This document shows, one piece after another, positions 10,641 to 21,131 of a stretch of 64,000 nt of DNA. The position numbers and the translations under genes are program-made. A model generated the notes under the pieces. It was given only the letters and a program-made list of their open reading frames with translations. It did no database searches and was not told the DNA's origin. Source of the stretch: Euphorbia lathyris (lineage: Eukaryota; Streptophyta; Magnoliopsida; Malpighiales; Euphorbiaceae); assembly GCF_963576675.1 (NCBI RefSeq), contig NC_088919.1, positions 61,462,578-61,526,577 on the forward strand. The letters are read 5' to 3'. Position 1 is the first letter of the stretch. Every line of letters starts with the position of its first letter.

Positions 10641-11582
10641 TTTGTCTCTTTAAGTTTTCAATGATTTTTTTTATTTACCCTTACATATTTAACCATGGCT
10701 AACTCCATATATCGATGGGTTGGGTTCAACTTTCTCTTAGCCCACTAAAATTTTCTTTTGGCTTACCTCATAAAAAGTCACGTGTCTTTTCTTTTTTTCC
10801 AACTCGACAATCCATCTAGCATGATTCGTTTCATACAAATATATACATATTTTTTTTATCATATATGATTATGTGGAATAACCCCCAACATATTACTTTA
10901 ATAGAATGACTTTGAAAATGAAATTAATTTAATCATAATATTACACTCTAGAGGTTGTGATTCTATTGACAACATTTTGTAAGAACAAATTATCTCAAAG
11001 AGAAACAAAATATTTTTTGGTCACACTTAAAAGTAATCATTACATATAAATGTCATATATAGTCCTTACATTATAAAGGATCAGCATCTGAATTGTAAGG
11101 AAATAGTCATGCAAAGGTCATAGCAAACACATTGTAATATTTAAAATTTTAATCTATTTCCTCAACCCAATGAACAATTATATGTATAATTAATAAGATA
11201 TTAATGAATTAACTCTTGAAGCTACCTACTATTGATGTAAGCGTACCATAGAATCTTGAAACATACAGTATCAACTCGTAAGCAACCTGAAACACTATGT
11301 GTAATTCAACCTATATAGGTTTGAGAGAGAGAGAGAGGATGTGGTTAGTATATATGCCAAAAATTATAGAGGCTAAGAGCTCTCAACCAACAGGCTAAGA
11401 GCTTCACCACAAACCACTGATCTATTTATTTATGAAATGATTTTGTAAAAATTAATGTTTGTATTATGTATATTATTTATATTATTGTGTGTGCTTATGA
11501 ATATCAAATCAGTAATGCATTGCATATATCAAATCACTATGAGAGGTTTGGCTCTCTCTAATAGTTTAGGTGACTAAGAGTC
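10641..11582. other. No gene seen; short (GA)n tract
   Basis: A+T-rich DNA without recognisable genes. A GAGAGAGAGAGA tract lies near 11323-11337. The last bases (11583-11591, AGTTACAAC) are one copy of the target duplication of the following Mutator-type element. Confidence 0.5.
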
Positions 11583-11842
11583 AGTTACAACGGGTAAATT
11601 ACACTAAAAGTACCTGAATTATACTCTAATTCATACTTTGGTACCTGGATTACATTTTGTCACAAAAATATACCTCAAGTATGAGTGACCGGACATTTAA
11701 GTACGTTTCTCCGGTAAGTGATTGGTCAATAACTGTTTGACCACTTTTACACACATAAATGAGATCCATTATACCATTACTAATTTAAAAAGACTATTAT
11801 ACCCTTAAATGAATTAAAAATAATATTCTCATCGTGAAACCT

Positions 11843-12876
11843 ATAAGCAAGTGGTGGATAAGGTGTACTCTAGGCTATCGGGTTGGAGAGCTGCCTGCCT
11901 GTCTCGTGCGGGGTGTGCAACCCTTATGAAGTCTGTGACCTCTTCCATTCCTTGTTACTCAATGCAAACTACGTTCCTTCCTTTGAGTATTTGTAACAAG
12001 CTTGACTGTCTTAATCGTCAATTTCTCCGGGGCAGTGTGGACAGTCAAAGGAGATTGAGCATGGTTAGGTGCGACAAAGTCTGCCAACCAAAACGCCTTG
12101 GCGGGCTAGGTATCCGCAAGACTAAAAACTTCAATGTAGCTATGCTTGCTAAAACAGGTTGGAGAATTCTCTACGAGCCTGCTGCTTTGTGGGTTATGGT
12201 GCTAAAGACTAAATACTGCATAGGTAAGTCCGACTTGGATATGTTTCGGTCAAAGCGTGACTCCTCCTACACTTGGCGGAGTATTCTTTTAGGGGCTCCT
12301 TTTTTGGTTCAAGGCTCTGGGAAAGTCATTACTGATGGCACTTCTACTAGTTTTTGGCATGACAAATGGTGTGGCTCCACTCCGCTGTCCTGTATTGCTA
12401 ATGCTGATATCCCCCCTGATCTTCTTAATATTAACGTCTCTGATGCTTGGCGTACTACGGGGGGTTGGGAGTGGCCTTTATTTGCGACGCTTCTCCCTAA
12501 CTCAGTAGTCCTCCAAATTGCTTCCTACTATTTATTCCCTAATGCTAGTCATGGTGACGAGCTGTATTGGTTGGAGTCGCGGAGTGGTAATTACACCGTA
12601 TCCAGTGGTTATCAACTTTTAGGACCTTCTGCCTCTCTGTCTAACCTTGATCTTTGGACTGCTGTTTGGTCCCTTAAAGTCCCTGAATGTCTTCTCTTCT
12701 TTCTCTGGACTGTTATCCACAATGGGCTCATGTGCAACTCGAACCGTGTGCGTCGCCACATCTCCATCAGTGATTTATGTGATTTTTACCGTTTGCCGGA
12801 GTCTCAACTGCACGTGCTTCGGGACTGCTCCTTCGCCAAGCAGGTTTGGGTCAAATTTATCCCCCCTAATGCTTAA
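11843..12876 (+). pseudogene. LINE ORF2: post-RT region and zf-RVT domain
   Basis: The frame opens inside the region downstream of the RT active site: LSGWRAACLSRAGCATLMKS and CQPKRLGGLGIRKTKNFN are standard plant LINE blocks. The zf-RVT domain follows (LWTAVWSLKVPECLLFFLWT, LCDFYRLPESQLHVLRDC). The frame ends at a stop just after a six-C run at 12861-12866, and the RNase H domain continues in the next frame. The RT catalytic core itself is absent, so this copy begins truncated. Confidence 0.8.
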
Positions 12877-13645
12877 CCTATGTTTGTTTCAACTTCCTTT
12901 CATGGATTGGCTTCATGCTAACTTTCAAACAAATGCCAAACACCTTGAAATTGAGTGGCATGTCCTCTTTGTGTGTTGGTGGTTGTGGAGGTGGCAAAAT
13001 GGCCGTGTCTTCAAGAGCGAGTCCCCGAATATACATAAGTCTCTGTTTCTGGTTAGTCAGGCTTCTAGGTTTGTTCATACCTTTCAGAATGACTTACTGT
13101 ATCCCCGGAGCACCCCTGGCACTATTTGGATCAGTTGGAAACTCCCCAAGCCTAGATGGGTTCGTTTAAATACGGATGGCACGTGCAAGGGTAATCCAGG
13201 TCTTGCCTCGGCTGGTGGTCTTGTCAGAGACAACAAGGGGGCCTGGCTGATTGGTTTTGGGGTTAATATCGGTGTCTGTAATGCCCTTATGGAGGAAATA
13301 TGGGGGCTTTATTTTGGACTCAAGCTTGTTTGGGATAGCGGGTTTCGGAATGTGGAAGTGGAATTGGACTCTAAAACTGTTATTAATTTTATGCAGCATG
13401 ATCTAGATCTTTGGCATCCTTTCGCTTGGGTTATTCATCAATGTTATGAGCTTAAAGACCAGGACTGGAATATTACTTTCTCTCACTGTTACCGCGAAGC
13501 TAATCGAGCGGCAGATTGGATGGCGAACTTCGCATGGTCTTTACCTCTGGGTCATCACGAGCGTGATGTGCCTCCTGCAGGCATCCTAAATATTCTAAGG
13601 GAGGATATCTCCGGTTCTTGTTTGAGCCGAATTGTTAGAGTGTAG
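12870..13645 (+). pseudogene. LINE ORF2: RNase H-like domain (frameshifted from upstream part)
   Basis: In the frame offset by one base from the zf-RVT part, the sequence encodes a nearly complete RNase H-like domain: RLNTDGTCKGNPG (first Asp), LMEEIWGLYFGLKL (Glu), VEVELDSKTV (second Asp) and YREANRAADWMANF (last Asp). All four catalytic acidic residues are retained. The frame is open from 12647, but 12647-12870 is out of frame with the true zf-RVT reading. A short A-run at 13725 may mark the LINE 3' end. It lies inside the Mutator-type element. Confidence 0.8.
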
Positions 13646-14579
13646 TTGTTCTCCTTTTGCTGTACTGTTTTTTTCTTTTTTCTCTACTGTTTATGGGCTT
13701 GTTCTAGCCTTCCTTATGCTACCAAAAAATCTTCCTTTCTTTTTCTCTCTATATCTCATATGTTTCTTCCATTATCTTCAACAACAGTAAAAATATATAT
13801 ACTATGATTTCTTCAATCAAAAATATCATCTATCTCTTTCTCATATATTCCTTCAAACTTTTTTAAACATATATACTGTGTATTTTTAATTTTCAGACTC
13901 ATTAATATACTTTGTTTTTTTTTTTTATTTTGGGACTCCATCAATACATCAAGCTTTTCATGAACTCCATTAATGTTGGGACTCCATTAATATACTGTGT
14001 TTTTTTTTAATTCTGGGACTCCAAAAATGATATCGGATTCGAACAAAAATGACCGGACCCATTACTTCAACGATGAAGAAGACGGTAAAGAAGCTCTAGT
14101 CATCTGAGATTTCTGTGCTGAGATTTCTTCAACCGAAATCTTCACCATCACACTGCTCCACCTTCTCCGCCCATAATTTATCTCTCCAATAAAGCAGAAA
14201 TTGAGTTGGAAAAAAGGGGGGAAATTCTTAAAATCGAAAACAAGCACCTGGAAGCAGAGATATAGAGAAGGGAATGTGCAGAATGGTGTGTTTTACAAAA
14301 ATTGGAAGTATCCAATGAGATCCATAGAATTGAGGAGGGAGAAGCAGATTTAAAGGGAGAGAAGGTGAGAGAATCGTAGGAGAGAAAGAGGAGAGAGTGG
14401 GTCAAACTTTTAATCAAATAATTGTCAAATTCAAATTGACTGGTTGGTGCCTCAAATTATTAAATTGTTCGATTACCCAAATTTGAGGTATATTTTTGTG
14501 ACAAAATGTAATTCAGGTATTAAAGTATGAATTAGAGTATAATCCAGGTACCTTTGATGTAATTTACTCCAGTTACAAC

Positions 14580-15062
14580 TTAATATCTTTCTCCAGGCAG
14601 CATATCTATCTTATTTACGTATGTTATTCTAATAATTATGTTAAGTTTAAAATTCTAAACTACAATATCAATTTCAGACTTATATTATGTGTCTTTTGAA
14701 GGATTTAATATCTAAATATGTTAAGACTATTGGTAAGGTTGATCATATGTTTTAAAAAAAGTGTTGTATATAAGGCTTCCTATAGGTTCTAGTAGTCACG
14801 ATCCGTGGGATGGGTCATGACACAATTACTTCTTCATTGTCTTGAATGATAAAAAAAACTATGAACCTATAGTATTTGTAAGAGATAATTCATACATAAA
14901 TCCAACAAATTAGTTTATGTTTGGTTGGTCAAATTAATACTTCCAACCCTAATTTATGGTCTAATTAATGTACCAAAAACATAACTTATTGGTCCAATTA
15001 ATGCACATGAATTAATAGTTAATTTAATAGTATAACCCTCCACCCACCCCCTTAAAAAAAAG
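14580..15062. other. No gene seen
   Basis: A+T-rich DNA between two DNA transposons with no recognised coding or repeat structure. Confidence 0.5.
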
Positions 15063-15065
15063 TAA

Positions 15066-15748
15066 GAGCATCTCTAATGGTTCATACTCACAACCACTAA
15101 ATTTACATGACACATCATCATTTTAGAAACCACTCAATAAACTCTATTTTATTATACTATCTATCTCCAATGGTTAAACTCTACAACCACTCAATGACAT
15201 GAGACTCACTATCAAATTATATTTTTTTTATTAATTCTTTAAAAATACTTTTATCCTTAGTTAATTAATTTATAAGTTAAGGATGATTTTTTTCGTTAAT
15301 TAAAAAATAGAAATTAATAAAAAATTCTAATCTTTTTTTTCTTTTCATGAAAAAATTCTAATTTTTAATCTTTTAATTTCTAACTTTGTTATATCTTTTA
15401 GTTTTTTTTTGTTGCTAATATATGGAACTTAAAATGTTATTATTTTTATAATGTATATGTTTTAGGTTGAGAATGAATGTTATACATCAGGCTATAATTG
15501 GTCAAGTTTTATATTAATTTTTAATGGATAAAGTCTTATTATTTGAATGGGTAAAGTGCTATTATTTAAAAGCAAAAAATAAAATTTAACTGCCATCATT
15601 AATGTAGATGGCAGCAAAACCAAGTTATCAACCGGTTGATAACTATCAACCGGTTGATAATTTTAAATTTTTATCATACTCTCTCCAATGGAGAGTATGA
15701 TGAAAGAGGGTATAATGAGTGGTTCATTATATCCCATTGGAAATGCTC
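15066..15748. mobile_element. Tourist-like (PIF/Harbinger) MITE
   Basis: The ends GAGCATCTCTAATGG and CCATTGGAAATGCTC form terminal inverted repeats, flanked by TAA on both sides (15063-15065, 15749-15751), the 3-bp TNA/TAA duplication typical of PIF/Harbinger elements. The element is 683 bp and non-coding. Internal dyads include ATCAACCGGTTGAT repeated twice near 15627-15658 and CATACTCT-CTCCAATGG-AGAGTATG near 15673. Confidence 0.8.
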
Positions 15749-15889
15749 TAAGCATAGGAATATAACATATTGGAAAATAAAATACTTTTTCTACTTTCAT
15801 ATATGACTGAAATTGAAAAAATAATTATTGAGTAATATGATTTTACACAAAAGGGGCATAAGAGGGTCCTAGTAGATGATCATAATAAT

Positions 15890-16138
15890 CTAGTTAGGAT
15901 TGGAATTGGTAGGATTTTTGGATGAACTTAAACTGAGGTTGTGAGAAGGAATATTTCCCTTTCCATTGCCTTTTGAGTTTTCCTCAACCAACTTTTGTTT
16001 CAGCTCTAGTAGTGCTTGATTCCCTTGTTGAAGAAGTTGTTCTTTCTCCCTTAGTTTTTCAATCTGCATCTTTTTTTGGTAGTTTTCTACGTACAACTTT
16101 GAAGCTAGTCTTTCCAGCTTTGAGCGGTTTCTTTCCAT
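15890..16138 (-). pseudogene. Coiled-coil exon resembling a MADS K-box/C region
   Basis: The minus strand encodes 82 residues beginning MERNRSKLERLASKLY and continuing IEKLREKEQLLQQGNQALLE, a heptad-rich amphipathic helix followed by a Ser/Asn-rich tail. This pattern resembles the last K-box helix and C-terminus of MIKC-type MADS proteins. An AG precedes the ATG in the minus sense (GAATAG, then ATATGGAAAG), so it could be a 3' terminal exon. I could not find a MADS domain or other K-box exons nearby, so it may be an isolated fragment or an unrelated coiled coil. Confidence 0.3.
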
Positions 16139-16284
16139 ATCTATTCAATATCAAATTATCAAAACTATATCTAAATCCCCTAAAATAAAATAAAAAACAT
16201 AGTTTTTTCATTAATATAGGAAAGATTATCTTATGACTAAACAAATAATAACACAAATTATGTCTATTGAAGGGAACTCCTTAA

Positions 16285-17140
16285 CAGTGGCGGATCCAGG
16301 GGCTAAAGGTCGAAGGGGCTAGACCGTGGGCAATTTTTTTTTTAATGTTACTTCAACGTATTTATAAAAAAAGATATGATGCAAAAATATCCTAACGTTT
16401 ACAGTCAGGAGAAATTTTACTCTTAACGTCTAAAATGGAACAATTTTGCCCCTAACGTTGACAGAAAAGAGCAATTTTACTCCTAGCGTTGGCAAGTTGG
16501 GTCAATTTTAGATATCATTATACACATATTTTGCTCGTTATTCTACATTAATTTCTAAATAAAAACAACATATTAATAATCTCCAAATAAAATTCTAAAT
16601 TAGAAATCACACAAAAAAATCCCCAATTTAGCAATCTCTATATAAATCATTAAACTAAATCTAGAAACAAAATAAACAATGGGTAAATAAAATACTTATT
16701 TGAAAATTGGAAGTTAGAAGTTGAGTGAAAATAAAAAACAATTGAGGAGTAATTTTGACAATTTTCCCTTTGTTTAGGAGTAAAATAATAATTTGGCTTC
16801 TTCTTTCTCCGATAAATAGAAAGAAGAGGCCAAGAGAAACAGATGGAAGGGCATTTTAGCCCTTTCCATCTGTTTCTTTTTTAAAATAGATATGCCCAAA
16901 ACGACGTCGTTTTGGGCATGATCTATTTAAAAAAAATATGGAAAGGGCTAAAATGCCCTTCCATCTGTTTCCTGTTAATGAAGAAGAAGACCTAGGTCTT
17001 CTTCTTCAGCCGCCATGGCTGGAGGGGCTCTAGCCATGGCGGTCCCTGGCTAAGCCAGGGTGGAAAATCCCATTCCTGGGGTTTTCCAGCGGGGTTGAAG
17101 GGTCGGCCGACCCTCCCTGCCCCCTCTGGCTCCCACCCTG
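16285..17140. mobile_element. Non-autonomous hAT-type element with palindrome chain
   Basis: The left end CAGTGGCGGATCCAGGGG and the right end in reverse complement CAGGGTGGGAGCCAGAGGGG are imperfect terminal inverted repeats starting with CA. The 8-mer CTCCTTAA flanks both sides (16277-16284 and 17141-17148), the duplication length of hAT elements. The element is 856 bp with no transposase. Its left half contains repeated phrases such as AACGTTTACAGTCAGGAG that recur in relic form at 25717-25830. Its right half is a series of palindromes. Confidence 0.8.
16836..17120. repeat. Chain of perfect and near-perfect palindromes
   Basis: Exact 34-bp arms at 16836-16869 and 16938-16971 enclose a perfect 28-bp palindrome at 16892-16919 (core AAAACGACGTCGTTTT). 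Next comes a perfect 28-bp palindrome at 16980-17007 (GAAGACCTAGGTCTTC core), then CCGCCATGGCT...AGCCATGGCGG, then CCCTGGCTAAGCCAGGG, then GGAAAA...TTTTCC, and GGGTCGGCCGACCC near 17100-17113. The whole run could extrude several adjacent hairpins. It lies inside the hAT element. Confidence 0.85.
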
Positions 17141-17148
17141 CTCCTTAA

Positions 17149-18660
17149 ATAAAAAAATCATAATGTGAATCATTATCGCAACTAGTTTCAAAATTTTAAA
17201 AGTTAACTGCAAAATCACAAAGGATCTCTTCTAAACTATCCAATACCGAGTCAGAATTAATGTATAATTTCCCTGTATCGGAGGCAAACACAAAAAAATG
17301 CAATTTAAAGAAAATATACAAACCACAAAAAAAAAATCTTATGAAATCAAACAATATATAGAAAATAGAAAAATTGATACAACAATCCAAGGAGCTATTC
17401 GACAAACAAAACTGAAAATCAAAGAAAACAAAGACTAACACTGAAAGAGAGAATAAACTTGTTGAAGAATCGTGCAGATGGCGATTTTTGATATGTTAGC
17501 TTAGAAAGGTATTACACACTCTTATTTATAGTTATGTTTGCTCATATGCCTTACAAGTCTTCAATTTCTCATTTAAAAGATGCATTGAAGAAAGAGAAAA
17601 CGACTAACCGTTTGAACATATTCAATTTAATTTAATACTAATAAAACTATTGTATAAGTAACCTAATTGAAAAGGTAAGAAGTTAAGGCGAATAATTAAT
17701 GCAATATGCAATGAATTAATTAAATTATATAGAAAACATAATCAGCCAAAAAATAAAAGAGATAAGAGACATATGATAAATTAAATCAAATTATATATTT
17801 TTGACACATCAGCATTTGACTGATGCGTCATCAATGAAGAAAACTCTTTAAACTCAGCTTTTATGACTGGAGTAGCTAGAAATATTCCATTAACATTTCT
17901 AGCTACCCTCGTTCTAGCTATACAAATCCCTCTAATGGTTACCTACAACCCTTCTTAGACGGGTCTCATGAGTCATTCAATTTTTTATTCTCTTTATTTT
18001 TTATTTATTTAATAATGTTTTATTAAAAAAATACTTCAAATAAAAATGATTGATTGAATAATAAGTAATTGAATAATAATTATTAATTGAATATATATTT
18101 TTAATTGGAAAAAATTCTCAAAATCGAATTTCTTTAGATGGGTAGTAATAGTTGAAATTGTAGTATATTTGAGGATTTGGATCATATTGATAACTTTGAG
18201 ATTTAGTTACATCTCAAATATTTGAGCATTATATAAATTTAGAGATTTATTTAACATATTAATATTAGAAATTTAATGGATGAGCTACATTACAAATTAA
18301 TTTAATTAATTAATAATTAACATTGAAATTTCAACTGTTTTGTGGTTTATGTGGAGTTAAGATCTCCATCATTGTTCTCATATCGTTGCCTCCTCCATTT
18401 TAGCATTGGTTGTTCTCGGGCTGCTGGTTCTCGTTGTTGATTCCTGCCATGTTTTCTCTTCTTATCCTATAAAGAATTCGTTCAATTTCAAGACCAATAG
18501 AAATAAGAGTACCACTCCGAAATCGGGTGAGATAAACTAGAAAATGAAAGAATTAATAAATTTAATAAAAGAAAATATTAATAAAAAAGAATGATTTTAG
18601 TGTATGTATATATGAACAAATTATTAAAAAACATTTTGGTCTAATATTGCAAGAAAATAA
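17149..18660. other. No gene seen; A+T-rich with weak repeat relics
   Basis: No convincing gene. The segment 17800-17950 carries short dyads and phrases (CCCTCTAATGGTTACC) resembling the Tourist-like MITE at 15066, possibly a truncated relative. The stretch 18350-18660 is probably the start of an internal region of the LTR element whose primer site follows. Confidence 0.4.
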
Positions 18661-18662
18661 AT

Positions 18663-18679
18663 CCCCGACAACGGTGCCA
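18663..18679 (-). other. tRNA-Asp-type primer binding site of an Athila/Tat-like element
   Basis: On the minus strand the sequence reads TGGCACCGTTGTCGGGG, close to the complement of the 3' end of tRNA-Asp (TGGCGCCGTTGCCGGGG) used by Athila/Tat elements, preceded by ATCAAGTTTT as is usual at their LTR 3' end. It implies that an LTR in minus orientation lies at higher coordinates (roughly 18690-19560), although I could not fix its outer border. No coding region of that element is recognisable nearby. Confidence 0.6.
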
Positions 18680-18689
18680 AAAACTTGAT

Positions 18690-19560
18690 GAGCATAGAGA
18701 ACCAACCCGAGTTATATTTATAATACACTCGATCGCACGCTCTCTATGGCTACAACTATGAGATAAGTGTACTTCGTCGTTATCAAGTAATAAATTTGGT
18801 TAAGTCTAGGTATCGAATTATATCCATAAGTATTAGACTACTCGGTTTTACAATGTCATCTAGGCGATGAATACTTTAGAGTTTGGTTTGTAACAACTAT
18901 GAACTACTCCTAAACTATATGTGAGACAGTTTCTAACGTACAAGCCCTTATGGGATGATACAGATTGCGTTAAGTTACAACACGTGATAAACAATATTTC
19001 AGATTATATACAAGTAACAATTTACTCTTGCAAAGACGGTTATATATAAACTGACCAACTCCGTTAAGTACTTAGATCATGTTTCCTTCTTAAGGGGATT
19101 CTAATCCTAATAGATTCAGAAACCATGGCCCGTAAGTTCCGTGGCTTGTCAATTCCTACGGTTTCTGATTTGTCAATTCTGGTAAGGCAACACCTATATG
19201 AATCTGGATTTCAGAGTTTGTAATCAACCCACACAATAATCAATTATGAGAATTAAAGTAAAGAATAAATATCAATAAGTATAGTGAAAATGAAAATCGT
19301 AAATTATATATTATAATTCTGAAAAACGTTAAAGCGGAATACAACCGAATCTAGCACATAAAAAGAGTACAAACTAGTTAACAAGATAAAAGGGAAGAAG
19401 GATTAACCCTTAGAACTAGCTAACTAGTCGTCGCTTTGGATTCAGAGGTGGAACTCTCGAGTTTGGGGAAAGAGGATGGAAACGTAACTTCATCGGGACG
19501 ACGGAGGAATTTTGCTACAATAAGCTCTCAAGATGTAAGGTGCTTTGATAAAAACAAAGT
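18690..19560 (-). repeat. Probable decayed LTR of Athila/Tat type
   Basis: The region directly adjoins the primer binding site on the side where the LTR should be. Minus-strand phrases such as TTATTACTTGATAACGACG and CGATACCTAGACTTAACC are of the kind found in plant gypsy LTR/leader DNA. Borders, target duplication and partner LTR are not identified, so this is an inferred assignment. Confidence 0.35.
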
Positions 19561-19685
19561 AACCATAACGGGCACCTAATTTCAAATATAAATAATATAC
19601 AAATTTCTCATATCATTATATAAAATTACTTAAAAATAAATATGTTAATTTATTTATTTATCTAAATTATATAAAAATTTTGTAT

Positions 19686-19713
19686 CCCGTGCATCGCACG
19701 GGTTTTCGACTAG
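19686..19713 (+). mobile_element. Helitron 3' terminus
   Basis: A 7-bp stem and 3-nt loop (CCCGTGC-ATC-GCACGGG, 19686-19702) lies 7 nt upstream of CTAG (19710-19713), followed by T. This matches the Helitron 3' end: a hairpin shortly before CTRR, inserted ahead of T. The 5' TC end was not located, so the element's extent is unknown. The DNA from 19714 to about 20170 contains no gene and is the upstream flank of the YIP gene. Confidence 0.7.
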
Positions 19714-20372
19714 TTTATATAAAAACCAAGCTCGGAGCATGATCATAAATTACAATTGTCTAAAAGTCGTTCACATACAAATAAAGAATTTGATTCACAC
19801 GGCGTGTGGATGTCTCACAATACATGACATATAAATTGTTTTAATTTTTTTATATGGATTTAATGCGTGAATAATAAAGAATTGATTATTTTATTTTATT
19901 TTATTTATATATTAAGTCATTATAAAAATAATAATTATAAGTAAATGTTACCTTAAGAATTAATTTTAAACGAGGACCAAATAAGATTTTATGCCAATTT
20001 TAATTTAAAAGTTATGCAAATTAAATTCAAATATAAAATGTTTCCTTGAAAAATAAGAATAATCTAAAAAGTCGTGATGTTTCGTGCAAATTGGTGAAAT
20101 GAACGCATTTTAAAAAGAGGTTAATATTGGAATTTCCAGTCGCCTGAATCGTCACCCGACGAATCCCCCGCTGTAATGACCGATCCTCGAAATCGACCAG
20201 TAGCTACTAAAAGTCATAAATGCCCTTCCATCGCCCGTACAAAACTCACTCAACAATGGCTATATTCTGTGTTTGCCTTTTCCAGTACCTCCTCACTGTT
20301 CGCTAACACATCTCTTCCTCTGATCTCTAAATCCAAAACCCTAATTCCTGATTGCCTTTTTAATCAAACGCC

Positions 20373-21131
20373 ATGGCGAAACAGTTTACGGTGCCCCCGG
20401 TGGTCTTTCCCTCCGGCGGCAACCCAACGGTTGTTGGTGCCTCAAATATGCAGCAACGCCGGGTTCCTACTGCGCCGTTTCAGCCTCCACGGCCTGTAAA
20501 TTCAGGTATTCCTTTCATGTCTTTCGATATGGGTCAAGCCGCTCTCAACTCTCTCGGTGCCGGTCCAATTGGCGGAGGTCCTACCTCATCATTAGCTACC
20601 GCGAACTTCGACGACGAAGAGCCGCTACTTGATGAGCTCGGCATCCATCCTGAACAAATCTGGAGAAAAACGAAATCGATTCTGAATCCATTCCGTGTTA
20701 ACCCTACCGTATACAAGGATTCGGATCTATCTGGTCCTATATTTCTGTATCTTTCTCTTTGCCTTTTTCAATTACTAGCGGGGAAAATTCAGTTTGGGGT
20801 TATTTTGGGATGGATCGTTGTATCGTCGATTTTTCTATACGTGGTGTTCAATATGTTGGCTGGGAGGAACGGGAATTTAGATCTGCATACGTGTACAAGC
20901 GTTGTTGGCTACTGTTTACTTCCGGTGGTCATGTTATCGGCGGCTTCTCTTTTCATCCCACAAGGCGGGCCAGTGAAATATGTGATCGCCGGGGTCTTTA
21001 TCATTTGGGCAACTAGGGCTTGCACGAATTTGATGGTATCAGTGGCTGATGGGGGAGAGGAACATCGCGGATTGATTTCGTACGCTTGTTTCTTGATTTA
21101 CACTCTGTTTTCATTGCTCGTTATATTTTAG
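20373..21131 (+). CDS. YIPF5-like: YIP1-family Golgi/ER membrane protein, YIPF5-like
   Basis: A single uninterrupted frame of 252 codons. The cytosolic N-terminal 115 residues are Pro/Gly-rich and contain the YIP1 hallmark DEEPLLDELGI (residues 81-91), followed by IWRKTKSILNPF. Five hydrophobic segments follow, roughly 121-142 (containing LAGKIQFG), 143-162, 174-195, 203-222 and 234-252, as in the YIP1 domain family, and the protein ends within the last one (LLVIF), typical of YIPF5/Yip1p. Family members act in vesicle traffic between ER and Golgi and bind Rab GTPases and other YIP proteins. The ATG has a good plant context (GCCATGGC). Upstream DNA from about 20100 probably holds the 5' UTR; no clear TATA box is seen. 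It could equally be assigned to the plant YIP5 subgroup, which is the same clade. Confidence 0.93.
   Translation: MAKQFTVPPVVFPSGGNPTVVGASNMQQRRVPTAPFQPPRPVNSGIPFMSFDMGQAALNSLGAGPIGGGPTSSLATANFDDEEPLLDELGIHPEQIWRKTKSILNPFRVNPTVYKDSDLSGPIFLYLSLCLFQLLAGKIQFGVILGWIVVSSIFLYVVFNMLAGRNGNLDLHTCTSVVGYCLLPVVMLSAASLFIPQGGPVKYVIAGVFIIWATRACTNLMVSVADGGEEHRGLISYACFLIYTLFSLLVIF

Larger units (their letters stand above)
11592..14570. mobile_element. Mutator-type element with LINE-derived cargo
   Basis: The left end GGGTAAATTACACTAAAAGT and the right end, read in reverse complement (GGAGTAAATTACATCAAAGG), form terminal inverted repeats of more than 80 bp with high identity, for example CACAAAAATATACCTCAA in both. 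The 9-mer AGTTACAAC flanks it on both sides (11583-11591 and 14571-14579), the duplication length typical of Mutator superfamily elements. The element is 2,979 bp. No MURA-like transposase is seen; the only coding content is a LINE ORF2 3' half at 11843-13725. The inner non-LINE parts (11740-11842 and 13730-14430) hold no gene. Confidence 0.85.

Noticed and set aside
12647..12870. N-terminal part of the 332-codon frame as a separate gene
   Set aside because: It overlaps the true zf-RVT coding in another frame; only the part after about 12870 shows LINE similarity.
17196..17441. Minus-strand frame containing ASDTGKLYINSDS, similar to the end of a MADS domain
   Set aside because: The upstream residues do not continue into a MADS domain and the stretch is low-complexity; probably chance, despite the K-box-like exon 1 kb away.
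20176..20499. 107-codon plus-strand frame overlapping the start of the YIPF5-like gene
   Set aside because: Out of frame with the conserved YIP1 coding sequence; composition suggests a 5' UTR and shadow frame.
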